Source: Clitopilus passeckerianus
Taxonomy: Eukaryota; Basidiomycota; Agaricomycetes; Agaricales; Entolomataceae
Reading direction: 5' to 3'
Length of the DNA stretch: 64,000 bases
Assembly: GCA_944990035.1 (NCBI GenBank)
Contig: CALYLX010000126.1
Coordinates: 2,480,001 to 2,544,000 of the forward strand
Shown here piece by piece: positions 46,169 to 57,655 of the stretch. The notes beneath the pieces were generated by a model. The model had not been told where the DNA came from. It ran no database searches and saw nothing but the letters and a program-made list of their open reading frames with translations. Both the position numbers and the translations under genes were made by a program. Each line of letters opens with the position of its first letter. Position 1 is the stretch's first letter.

Positions 46169-49100
46169 TCATCTGAGTGATAAACGTCCGCCGAATTTTT
46201 TTCGAGCGATTGCATCCATATCGGTCTTCGCCTGCCTAAATGCCTGCCACCATGCGTGACCTACAGGATCCAGCGGTGTTCCCAAAATCGGATCGTCGGG
46301 GTCGTAGAATTCAGAACCACCCCACTGCCTCCTGAGAAGGACGAGCCACCATTTCATGACAGCAATCGCCCTCTGAACGGTAACGTCAGAGTATGCGCGC
46401 CCGTCGACAGCTTTTGTCAGGTACTTCGAGAAGAACTCGATGTCCTTGGGCTTGGGTGCCCATTTACGGTAGGCAGTCACCCAATTTTCAAGCGTCGTCA
46501 TAATGTCCCCTGTTTCGCTGAATGTAAGCTTTTCCTTCTTGGTTTTTCCTTGCTGGCGCAAGGTTGGAGGTACGACGAATTTCGCTTTGGGTGGGGGCGC
46601 GCGGTATATGAGATGGGGTGGGATTGCCTTTGGTTTCTTCGCTTTCAAGACCTTTCGCTGGGTTGGGGGTTCAGGTATGAAACCCTTCTCCTTGATGATT
46701 CGAATCATTGCCAGCTGTTCATGCTGAACATTAGGCGGTAACGCTCGAAAGACCTCGGGCTCGATGTTCATGCTCTTGAGAGCGGCATCGGAAAGCTTTG
46801 ATGCTCCAGCCCTCCCTCCTCTGGACATGAGAAAATCTTTGCGAATGGCAATCATGCTAGTTGGTCGGTTTCGTGGACGCAGCGCGGAAGCAACTTTCTT
46901 GTAGTTTATTGCCTTGACTGTGATTTTCTTCGGAAAGATGGAAGCTTTTTTCGTTGGAGATACGGACGCTGACGCTCTCCCCATGTTTCCAGCAACAAAA
47001 GGAGATTCAGAACGACGCTTGTATTCCTTTTCCAGTTCCTGCTTCACGTCGGTAGGAAGTGCATTGTACACCTCCATATCGACCTGGGAGAACGAAGGAA
47101 GGTCGTGATCGCCTATGGCTGGTTTGGTAGGGGATGCGCTTCGGCGCAAGGATTCGATGACTGGATTAACAGCCGGGCCTAGTTTGGTACCAGGCCGGCT
47201 GGAAGTAGTACCTTGAGGTTGTCCCAGGCGCTGGAACGGCAACATCGCTTGGCCAGCCTGCGGGGCCTGAGCTGATGGGCTCTCCAATTTTTGAATTTGT
47301 ATGGCGATTCCTCGAAGCTCCTTGGGGTCGAAGTTGAAAGAACGCAGGAGGCGCCATGCATGCTCCCCGATGAAGCGAGCGTCGCTGGTGGCTCTTCCAG
47401 CAGGCCCAATGAGGGCCATCTGCTTATTGAACAGGTGGCAAGCACCGTGTCCCATGAACTATGACAATTATTATTAGATGTGAGTTGAAGAGAAATACGC
47501 GAGCACTAACCTTGGGAGGTTCGACAGGCGCAGAAGGATCTCGCTTCATGATCTTCAGCGTGATGGAACGACCAACCATCCCGACTTCGTCAAGCCTCCT
47601 CGCAACCTCTGTACCCATTTGGTAGATGAATGCTTCAGCTTGTTCATTATCCTCGAACCGGATGCCATACTAAACCACCCTGAGCATCAGTAATCGATCT
47701 TATGTAGGGGACGAACACGTACGTTGATATCACAAGAGACCGACTTTCGAGGTTTATCGGATTCAAGCTTCTTCTCGTCAATACCTCTGAGGGCATTGTA
47801 CAGTGTCTCGCCGGTATATCTTCCAAGAGCATCACATAGTACGGATTTGCTCTTCTGACTCAAATCGCCTAGATTGACGGTACCGAGCTTTTCCTGAGCC
47901 TTCTGCTTGGCAGCCCAACCAAACCCATGGAGGTCGGAAATAGTGAGCGGTGCAAGAACTTCTTCGACATGTTCTGGAGTGAGGTGATATGATCCTGCAG
48001 GTTTTGCCCGACGGGTGGCGACTCGAGCGAGCAGGATGTTGTGTGAGATTCCAATGCTCACTGTGAATCAGGCATCAGTTTGCGTCATTTATAGCCAAGG
48101 ATCAGAAGTGTATACCTTCACATCCCGTAGCCTTACGCACTTGCGCACGAATAGTTTCAGCAAGATCCTTAGCAGGATCGATTGAAGGATCCTGTGAACT
48201 TCGGTTCCTTGATTGGGTGACAACACTGGAGACATCGATAAGAGCTTCGTCCACAGAAACGGCTTGCAGGTCGTCGGCATGGCTCATCAAAATGGTGTAG
48301 AATTGGAGAGAGAACGTTTTGTATCTGGAAAGAAGGATGGGCAGGGTAAGCTTCTGGCACAGTGGCATTCCTGAACCCTGCTTACTTTTCAAATTCGTAA
48401 GGTATCGTGATAATCCCTGGGCATAGCTTACGCGCCTGCTGCAGGCTGGTGTTCATGTTAGATGGTAATCGCAGAAAAAGGTGCCCTCATATACCTCATG
48501 CCATTCTTGATCCCAAACGCCCTGGCTTCGTAGCTGCAACTTGCAACTGAACTAGTGCTAGAGGCACCTCCTTGATCCCCTTGAGAATGACAAACGACCA
48601 CTGGCTTGCCCTTGAGATGTGGTCTGGTAACCAATCCGGCCGAAACGAAGAATGAGTCAAAGTCGCAGTGCATAATGACGCGAATATCCACGGCCTTCTC
48701 CTTGCCTTTGCCTTTAGCTTTCGTGGGTGACTTCACTAGAAGCTCTGCGCTCCTCATACTAGTGCCTTCTGCGCTGCCATCGGCACCAGAGGATGTCGAC
48801 ATCTCCGACTCAATCCTCCCGACGATCTCCCCGATTCCCTGGTTCTCGACACGTTCCTGAGCTTCCTGGACGAGATTCCGTAATTCTGCTTTCCAGGTCG
48901 AGAGATGGTGGAGGCGGGAATTCTTGTAATACCCTTCGATAAAATCCGGGGCAATTGAAGTGTGGGCTTTGCGCCACTCAGCGTTCGCCATGACGCGTTG
49001 AGCGTGAGGGTTGGATTTGTCGACGGCATACTCGGGAATCTCTCCCGGAATTTCCGGTTTAACCTGACGAGGAGAGACCTTGGTGGGTGTTTTAGGGCCG

Positions 49101-50003
49101 GGAGGTGGTACGGCCACCTCTTCTGCGGTGAAGATGGCATTGAAAGAGTCCTCCTGGGAATAGGGGTCACCGAGTGGAGGTTGGGACTGCAGGGATGTTT
49201 GATGTGATTGGGCTCCCTGAGAAGCTTCTACACGTTGGTTGGGGTTGTAGATGAAATCTTTCCAGGGCAGCAGAACGCCAGCCTTGTCGCTTTCCACGAG
49301 CCATTCTGGCCGGACGATCTTCATGTGCTTCCACTCTCGTATTTTTGACGGTGTGAGGGAGCACGTAATGATATGAGTTCTGGAATCTTGCAGTGAATGA
49401 TGTTGAACATAGGTAGTGGACGTGCCGACTTACACAATACCCTTCGCATCAAGGTAGGGCTGGAAGATCCCCCCATTCTTGACGATTAACTCTCGCAGAA
49501 CTTGAATAGATGGGTCTGTATAGCCGTTTATCTGGAAACAGAGTTGATACACCATCCATTAACCCTCGTAAACGCGTCAAACTCACGTATATGGCAAGAC
49601 CCTGGAAGATATTGCTCTTGGTATCAGTCTTCTCCATATCTTCATCATCATCCATTTCTGCATTCTGGATTTGTAGTTTGGCGCGTTTCCTGCGCATGTA
49701 CTGGCCAAAATCACCAAACCGAGAGGCGCCGTAGACTTCTTCATCAACTTTCGCTTGTTGCAGCGCTGCCCATTCTCGTTCTCGTTCTCGTTGCTCGTAA
49801 ACCTCAAGCCGGCGACGTTTGAGAGAAGGCTGTGAAGGTGGAGGTGGTTCAAGCTCTTGACTACTCTCGGAAGTTTCATTGAAGGACCCTTCCGCAGCTA
49901 CATCTCCAGGTAAAACGGATGTTTGTAGAGCTTCAAGGAACGCTGGGTCGTCTTCTTCATAGTAATCCGAGGAATTAGTTTGGGAAGGGACTTGACTGTC
50001 CAT
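46169..50003 (-). CDS. REV1: DNA repair protein REV1 (Y-family deoxycytidyl transferase)
   Basis: Translesion polymerase that inserts dCMP opposite abasic sites and scaffolds Pol zeta. N-terminus MDSQVPSQTNSSDYYEEDDP, an acidic/basic stretch, then BRCT (FQGLAIYINGYTDPSIQVLR; KIVRPEWLVESDKAGVLLPW). The catalytic core starts VIMHCDFDSFFVSAG, then SCSYEARAFGIKNGMR, IPYEFEKY-type palm, SVDEALIDVS with the catalytic acidic residues, and ISHNILLARVATRRAKPAGS. Little finger: VGRSITLKIMKRDPSAPVEP, FMGHGACHLFNKQ. Two ubiquitin-binding motifs follow (DMEVYNALPTDVKQELEKEY; EPEVFRALPPNVQHEQLAMI), then the C-terminal partner-binding domain ending ARKKFGGRLSLR. Several introns; all joins examined are in frame. 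About 1.1-1.2 thousand residues, normal. Confidence 0.94.
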
Positions 50004-50570
50004 TCTCTAGAAAATCGCTATCACATTCAAGAAAGTATTCGCCACTAACACACCCTGCTAGGAAAGGTCGCACGAAGAACTTGAACGTTGCATGGGCGCC
50101 GTTGCAGTCACTGGCACTGACCAATGGTCAGTTTGGGCCGGTCCCGAAGGCGGCGCTTTTGCTTAGTCAGCTGAAATCCTTCAGAAACAACAGCTTCAAA
50201 CAAGCCGCGCTAATCCTTGTGCACAGCCTCATCCGAATTGATCATCGCCCTACCATCGCCACGAGGCCACAGGACCTCCCAAGTGCAAAATATTGTGTAT
50301 GCTGTCTGCTCACCTCACGATGCTCCCGGAAACGACAGAAGGAAACTTGATCTGCCTCTGATAGAGGAGCCGTTTCCTACCGATGGTCAATCAAGCTTCT
50401 TTCAGGAATCGATACCCCTCTTGGTGCGGTCTAAAATAACCACATCATGTGTATGTCATTTCCACCGAGAATAGCCTTCTGACGTGCGCAGTATATAAAG
50501 GACCCTTGCCCTGCGTCATGAAACCTGGCTTTTCAACATCTCGCCCCTCAACGCCCGCGACGAAAGCAAA
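50004..50570. other. divergent region between REV1 and the small secreted peptide gene
   Basis: About 0.57 kb containing the REV1 5' flank and, at 50492-50500, the TATA box of the peptide gene. No other gene is seen. Confidence 0.5.
50492..50500 (+). promoter_or_regulatory. TATA box of the small secreted peptide gene
   Basis: TATATAAAG, 71-79 bases upstream of the ATG at 50571, followed by a CT/CA-rich leader. Confidence 0.65.
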
Positions 50571-50804
50571 ATGAAGTTCTCCAAGTCGCTCTGCCTGCTC
50601 GCTACTTTCGCCTCGATAGGGTCGTCATGGGCACTTCCTACTGCAATAGTTCAACCCCAGTCTGAAACGCCGTCTAAGGTATGAACATCCTTTCTACCCC
50701 TGATCCGTCCATGACGTTATTTTCAGGCGAAATCATTGTTTGACCTGTTCCGACTCCCCGAGTCGAAAAATCATCTGCGCCATTATCATCCGCGCCATCC
50801 TTAA
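50571..50804 (+). CDS. small secreted peptide, 61 residues, unknown function
   Basis: Too short to appear as a long open frame. Two exons (50571-50678 and 50727-50804) with a GTATGA donor, TTTTCAG acceptor and a 48-nt intron give an exact frame. The N-terminus is a classic signal peptide (MKFSKSLCLLATFASIGSSW then ALPTA). The mature part is about 40 residues, lacks cysteine, and has a basic His/Arg-rich end (FDLFRLPESKN then HLRHYHPRHP). A strong TATA box at the right distance supports expression. I do not recognise a family. A precursor of a signalling peptide or an effector-like small secreted protein is possible, without direct evidence. Confidence 0.65.
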
Positions 50805-51484
50805 AGTTGGAATGAAATTTCAATGAAGGGTGGCTTCTAGGCCATGGCGCATTATACATTGTGTGTATCTTCGCAAAGTTTGCAAAGTTTCCGACCTGAT
50901 TACGACCCATCACAGTTATTTTCTCCACAAATAGACCTCACTTCGGACACTGTACACGGACACTATACTCGGACTCTGCATGATGGACTTCTACAATTAT
51001 CTTCTTATTATATCACTCGAACATGAACGGACAACATACCATAATGAATAACGACTTCATTCGTGATTAGATCACACCCTTCGGAAACTTTGGGCCTCAT
51101 GACCAATTCAAAGCGATAACTAAGTGATCCTACGAAATCTTGCAGCTCCGAATTCCTGTCCGGCGATCGCACTTCCTTTGCTTCCGAAAGACCCCGATCT
51201 GGCATGCTGGCATTGAGAACCGAACGGGTTACTTGGACATCCTAAACTTCCGCTCCATCCTCAGCGATATCCCAAGATCCTTAGCACACCCGAGTCGCTC
51301 GGACCTCGGTGCTCAGTGGCTCCTTCATATGACCGTGATTCCGTAAAAATAGCTCACGCGAAAGACTCTTACATTTTCGAAAAGAGTAATAGTACAGGGG
51401 GTGATAAGCAGAAAAGGTTGATATAGACATGATGGGGGATAGGTAGAAAGATTGAAGTGTGTACCATCTGTGTCTGCGGTAACG
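50805..51484. other. intergenic region after the peptide gene
   Basis: About 0.7 kb. Short frames on both strands without domain character. No repeat was noticed. Confidence 0.4.
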
Positions 51485-53173
51485 CTATTCCATGCGCAGA
51501 GTGATGGAATCGTACGCGTACGCCACTCTCAAGCTTCCTCTATCTCTGGTTTCGTGAACACGCTGGTGCTGCTGTGGGTGGATAAGGCAAGAGGCAACTA
51601 CCTCATCAAGCCCGGAAAAGTGGCTGGAAGGACTGATGTTTGCTCTGAAACGTGGTCGCAAGATCTGAGTGATGCGGTCCAAGGACATATCGGTGAAGAA
51701 TCGAAGGTCCTTGACATGCGGTAAATAGGTCCCAGTGGCGATGTTCTTCAGGTCGGCTTCGTTGACCTTTGTGAGACCGGAAAACTTCAACGTTTTTTAG
51801 GCCATTAACCAGCTCCTGGAAGTCATGTCGAGCCGTTTCTCTGAACTGCTTGGGGTGGGGTCAACCTCAATGAAGTTGGTAATGGTACATTGGGATTGTC
51901 GGATGAATTCGGTGACATCGTCGATAGGAGGGTGATGGTCTCGAATCTCTAAGAGAGATAGGGAAGGTAGACCAAGATGTCGGAAGAAGAAATATATGTC
52001 GAAAGCGATTACGAGGCTTTCAAGCCGGGGAAGACAAAGGTTTCCGTCCTCGATGTACCATTCGTCATCGTCCTCGTCCTGGTATAGTCTGCCGCCGACA
52101 CCAACAATAAGAGTGAGGTGTCTGAGGTTTTTGCACGACTTTGGGATGGAGAGAATGCCGTCGTAAGAACCATAGTAGACTGATTCAAATTTATGTTCAA
52201 TAACAAGATGGGTGATCTGTTCCCAAGGAAGACCTAGAAATGACATTGACCACTCCTCTAGTCCGAATAAGAGCGAGCTAGGGCTTTTAGAAATTAAATC
52301 AAGCTGGTAGAAGCCTGTAGCATTCTGAAACAACTCCCCATGGGCAGCACTGTCAGCTATCATCTCTTCCAGCCCTTCACCATACCCGGTGTCTCACAGT
52401 ATAATCTGCTCCAACACTTCCGGACGCTGCAACCTCATCGAGAAAAGGCTTTCAAGCTGAGAAAAATGGCCTTGGATGAGCGCGGATATTCGCCGCCCCG
52501 GAACCGAGAGTGGGTTGTAGATTTGCTCCACCGCTAATTGGCAGGCATCCATGCTTTCGAGGCCGGACATTTGAAGGTCAATGCCAACAACGGCACGCCC
52601 TTTCAAAGGTAGAAGGTTCAGCGCGGTAGCCAACAAAGTTTTCCATTCGTCGTGACCATCCCAGTCTTCAAGACTATACGGCCCACGAGATCTATACGAT
52701 ACGGAGCCTTGAGGGGCGACCACAATGACGTTCGACCACAAAAAGTGAGCACTCAGGGCTGCTTGCCTCCACGCGAAGCAGATCTGGCGAAGCACAAATT
52801 GCCAAGGGATCCCGCTCTCCCGGCCAGAACTTTGACCTGGAATGCGTATTTGCGTTGATTCAGGATCTTCTTGGGCATGGAGTAGCCACACCCATCGGAA
52901 GATTTCCGTCAGCAGTTCAGGTATCGTGGAGATTCGCCGGATAGGTGCAGCCGCCGACCGCAAATTTTGGAGTAGCCTGACTCGCTCGGAATGCTGAAAT
53001 TGTAGCTGTACAATCTGCTCTCGGATTTCTAGAATCTCCGCCTCGGCGGCGGGAATCTGGCATCGTAATTCATCGAAGGATGGGGAGAAATCTCTCGTTT
53101 GCAAATCCTCTTCTTTTAGCTTGTTTCCTGGTTTGTGGACAGGGCTTCGCTGAAGGCATCGTGAGCTTAACAT
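51485..53173 (-). pseudogene. decayed F-box protein gene 1 of 3
   Basis: Starts with an ATG at 53173. A coiled coil (IPAAEAEILEIREQIVQLQF) leads into an F-box-like motif (ISTIPELLTEIFRWVWLLHA), then QFVLRQICFAWRQAALSAHF and an LRR-like C-terminal half. The reading frame is interrupted by TGA at 52394-52396, directly after VLEQIIL, where paralogue 2 has Arg, so a CGA to TGA change is likely. Further down two indels between about 51785 and 51860 shift the frame and back (HDFQELVNGLKNVE lies in the shifted frame). The remaining sequence still looks protein-like up to ITLRME. Decay is therefore moderate in age. Confidence 0.75.
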
Positions 53174-53482
53174 CTGTTCCTAGATATAACATGGATCCCC
53201 AATAACAGGCCTCAGCGAGTTAAGCCTCTTGTCCTCTAAATCGGATGTGATGGTTCAGTGAAACTATGGTGACAACCCTTAGTTTGGGAACGCCTCGCAA
53301 TCAAAGTTCAGCAGCTCGGCCTCAGGGTCCAAGTCTCCCGGTCAATGCTAGGACGGTTGGAATCTCTACGGTGCTCCAATTGCGGCAACTTGAAGTTATT
53401 CACATTTCCTGTCTTTAGAGATTCTAAAGATTGAAGAAATCAGAGATTGAACTTTTAAATTAGCTAGAACTGGGAGGAAAAG
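53174..53482. other. spacer between F-box pseudogenes 1 and 2
   Basis: About 0.3 kb, AT-rich. No gene is seen. Confidence 0.4.
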
Positions 53483-55221
53483 TCACAGATCACTATCACT
53501 GTCCATGCTATCAGAGTATATTGTGCCAGTCACTGATTTGACCCTATGTATATAGGTAGGTTCGAACAATGTCCTAGACCTCGTTCCATCCCTGTAAAGA
53601 GGCCAACGTCGCAGAGACTTGCTGAGGCAGCAGACAACTACTTCATCAAGCCCGGAAAAGTTGCTGGACGGATCGACGTTCGATTTGAATCGTGGCCGCA
53701 GGATTTGAGTAATGTGGGCGATGTGCAGGTCACTGTAAAATTGGAGGATCTTGACGGTTGGTAAGTAGGTGCCTGCAGCGATGTTCTCTAGGTCTGCTTC
53801 GTCAAGTTGTGTGATAGTGTTAAAAGTCTCGACGTCGTGTAGCCTGTTGAGAAGGTCCTCGAAATCATTCTTTTTGCACTCTCGGGGCCTGACGGAATAA
53901 AAGACGTTCTGTGATGGTTGTTCCCGTCGATCGGGGTTAATCTCGACCAGACTTCTTAGGGCGCAACCGGATTGCCGGATAAATTGAGCGATATCGCTAA
54001 GGGCTGGGTCCCGTTTGCTTTGGATCTCCAGGTGAGATAGCGAGGGCAAGTTAAGATGCCGGAAGAAGGATGTCATTTCGACTGCAACCACCAGGCTTTT
54101 GAGTAAGGGAGATGCAGTAGCACCGTTGTATCATTCTCGTCATCTTCCCAGTCGAAGGGCTCTATGCCGACAAACACGGTGAGGTGAACGAGATTTTTAC
54201 AAGCCATCGGGATCGAGAGAATGGTGGATAGAAGGTTACGTCGTCGCTACCGGCAGTACTGAACGGGATTTGGATGATAAGATGAGTGAGCTGTTGTAGA
54301 GGAAACTCAACTCGTTCCGGAATCATGTCCCAGAAGAGGAGATTGACCGTTCTCCGCAATCAAGTCAAGGCGTTGGAGGTTCACGGCTTTGCGAAAAAAT
54401 TCCAGATAACTTTGGTCGTGTTCAAACAAGTCATCAAAATCCGAGTGTCCACCTTGGTCGCGGAGTATAACGTGCTCCAGTGCTTCTGGGTGTTGAAGGT
54501 TGATAGCGAAGAATTGCTCGATCTGACTATAGTAGCCTCTAATGGTTGCCGAAAAACGCCTTCCCGTGCGGGAAAAGGGGTTGTAAAGGTGCTCCATTGC
54601 CAATTCCAAGACGTCTTGAGCGTCAAAATCGGCCTTTTCGATGTCGACTTGAATGTTAGCTGGACCTCGTACTGGCAACACGTTGAGTGCACAAGCAAGC
54701 CCGGATATCCACTTGTCATGCGCGTCCCAGTCCTCTTCCGGATCCTCGTGATAGGGCTTACTACTTTTTGGAGTGATAACCCGGACGTCAGCCCACAAAA
54801 AGTGAGAATCAAGAGCTGCTTGTCTCCAGGCGAAGTAGATCTGACGAAGTGCAAATTGTCATGGACGGCGTTTCTTCTTCCAGGGAATACAAATCTGTGA
54901 GGCTTCTGGTTTATCTTGTCGATGAAGTACCCAGAGCCAACGGAAAATCTCCGTCAGTAATTCCGACGGCATGCGTCTGGCAGGTGCCAATTTCAAGACA
55001 AATCTGTGCTTTTCGAGAGCCTGGCCTCGCAGGGAATGATGACGCTCAAGTTGTGCAATTTGTTCTCTGATGCCTAGCATTTCGCGTTCGACACCGGCGA
55101 TCTGTTCTTGGAGGATAGATGGCTGGTCAGGCGAGGGGGGTAAGTCTCTTTTGGCAAGATCGTCCTCGGTAAGGATTAGCTTGTTTCTTGACATGCTTCC
55201 GTTTCCTTCACGGGAGGTCAT
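53483..55221 (-). pseudogene. decayed F-box protein gene 2 of 3
   Basis: Same architecture as its neighbours: coiled coil (ILQEQIAGVEREMLGIREQI), F-box (ARRMPSELLTEIFRWLWVLH), then QFALRQIYFAWRQAALDSHF, ADVRVITP and an LRR-like region with LEHVILRDQGGHSDF. A TGA at 54859-54861 interrupts the frame after KKKRRP, where paralogue 1 has Trp before QF. At least three frame changes follow (near 54345, 54230 and 54110), and the last part (FFRHLNLPSLSHLEIQ; ITQILRPRFKSNVDPSSNFS) is again readable to the stop at 53483. No GT..AG intron resolves these breaks. Confidence 0.75.
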
Positions 55222-55704
55222 CAAAGCAGGGGTGTCACCGGTAACTATTGTAATTTAATATATTTCTTCATTTGCAGTAGGATGCCAACGACGAACCTGA
55301 AGCAAGTTACCTGGTATATCACGCAAGGATATGATGGTGGTGGAAAACTATAGTTTCCAAATAGCCGAGGTGGCATTGTTGCTTATGTCAAATGTGGCGC
55401 GTACACCAGTCCTGCAAGGCCGTAGATTGAGTTCAGGATTGGCGCAGCTTGCACGAAAAATGTATTCATTAGGTTACATTAGGCAGGGTCCTCAGAGGTC
55501 TATCTAATCGTAATTATTGCTGCGTGGCTGGAATATACTCCTAGTCGACCTCTAGGCTCTTCTCAATTTACAAGAGTATAGCAAGGTTATGGGAGTCCTT
55601 GGATGCCGTCCTTTCGCAGCTATACGTCTCTAAAGGAAGAACGTCTGTGTGACTAATGCAATGTCAGTAAACTTCATTCTAATAGTCGAGATAGGAAATT
55701 CACC
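55222..55704. other. spacer between F-box pseudogenes 2 and 3
   Basis: About 0.5 kb. Nothing recognised. Confidence 0.4.
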
Positions 55705-57421
55705 TCAACGTTCGGCTTTGAGTCTGTGTAAGGAATAACAGTCGGATGAAGACTTTATTATAGTCCCACATATGTCTGTAATCGTGGAATCCGAGTCGCA
55801 TCTGCGCCAGACCTCCTCATCCTCGGGCTTGTACGTGATAGACACCTTCTCAAGTCGTGATAGTCTCTATCGGGAGGCACTTGAGTCCTGAATCTCGGCT
55901 TGAGGAGTTAGACGACGGATTCCAAGGGAAGAGGGCTGAATACCGCCAGAACATTGACCCCCGGGAGTAATTTGCCAGACGCGATATCCCTAGGTCGGAT
56001 TCGTCAAGAAGGGTAAACGAACAAAATTCTTCCACCTCCTCCAGACAGTCGAGTAACCCAATGAATTCGGCCTGAGTTACGGTCCGAAATCTGGTAGTTT
56101 TATGACCCCATGCTTGTCTCTGATTCTCCACAAAACTCTTGAGGGGGCAAGGAGATTGGTAGAAGAAGGTAATGAGGTCATGGACGGAAAGATAATATTG
56201 TCCTGTGATTTCGAGGCGGGACAGGGATGGCGGACGAATGTGGCGAAAAAAAGGCTACCATGTGGAATGATACCGTGAGTTGTTCCAAACGGGGGAGGGT
56301 CACTATTTCATGCGGATTAGCGTCCAAATCTTGGTCTGCCTCCGACTGAGCAGACTCTGAGTTAGGTCGGGATCAGGGTCCCAGATCAAATCGCGAAGAC
56401 TGAGAGAAGTGAGACTCTTGCAAGTTCTGAGTATGTTCAGGATTTCTCGAAATGACAATGGCGCGGGGTGATTCATTGGCACACCGGAATCCGAATGATC
56501 GATCCTCAGGTGAATAAGACACGCCCAAGGCAGCGGTAGAGAAAGCAACCTGTTTCCCAGGAGGAGCAAGGAATTCTGGTGCTTGGTTTTCAGTTCTAGG
56601 CTGTGGAGGTTGAATGCTGTCTCAAGAAAGGGATACATGGGTCCTACGCGGACGATAAACCCATCGTCTGTGGAGCAGTTTTCCGCTTCGGCTATGCTCA
56701 AACACCGAGCTTGCAAAGGATGTCTTCCCTGGCAGCCGATAAGTTCCAAAAACTGGTTCGAGCGGGCTCTAATTGTAAGCGCGAGGCGTGCCCCCATCGG
56801 TGCGAGTAGTTTATCATGCGCCAGCTGATAGAGGCGATCAAGATACAGGTCGCAAGCTCTGGTGAAATCCAGTTCGACGGTGATAGGACCACATGAAGGA
56901 AGGATTCTCCTGGCCATTGAAAGGCTCCGTTTCCATTTCTTCGTTTGCAACTTCTGGTCTAGAACTCGGTAGCCGACGCGATAGAGGTAAATCTTTTCAG
57001 CAGCAATCCTGATCGTAGACCACAATACATGTGTGCTGAGTGCGGCCTTCCTCCAAGAAGAACAAATGCGGCAAAGCCAGAGGTGTACGGGTTAGGGGCT
57101 GGCATATTTTGGGATATTAATTAACTCGTCTTTTCTCCTTTCTTCCTCGAGTAGTGCGTGTAATGAGAGGAAAATCTGGATGAGGATTTCGGTTGGCAAA
57201 CGTCTCAGTGCTGAGACAGCGCTTTGAAGTGTTCGCAAGTCATCCACCCGCTCGGCGCACTTGCGCTTTATCTCTTCGGCTTGGGTTTGTAATTTCGCAA
57301 TATCATCTTCGACGACTTGAATGTGAGATCGAATCGCATTGTGTTCTCCCTCTGAGAGCGAACGTCTAGAACTTGCCAGGGACAACAGGTGGTCCTCGGT
57401 AAGGCCTTCGTTGTCAGACAT
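55705..57421 (-). pseudogene. decayed F-box protein gene 3 of 3
   Basis: The start at 57421 (MSDNEGLTEDHLLSLASSRR) leads to a coiled coil (IRSHIQVVEDDIAKLQTQAE) and F-box (LRRLPTEILIQIFLSLHALL). A TAA at 57092-57094 follows KYASP; the same frame then continues PVHLWLCRICSSWRKAALST. A long LRR-like stretch (LPWACLIHLRIDHSDSGVPM) ends at 56303, and the remainder down to about 55705 is spread over several frames with another internal TAA. It is the most divergent of the three copies. Probably the oldest pseudogene of the set. Confidence 0.72.
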
Positions 57422-57655
57422 GCAGTCGCAAGTTCCTCCTTTGAATGCACAATCCACGATTTGCACCTGGTGCAAGCTTCCTTCAGATGAAAGCAAGGTC
57501 CGGATTTGCTAAAGTGACAGCGCGAATGAAGGTTGGACCAAAGTGAGGACCGAAAAGGTAAGGCGATAACGTTGCCATCAAAGTTCGCGTCGCTTCACCC
57601 GAAGCAGAGTCATCAGACTAACCGGCTTGTTCTCGTATATATACCTTCTCCAACC

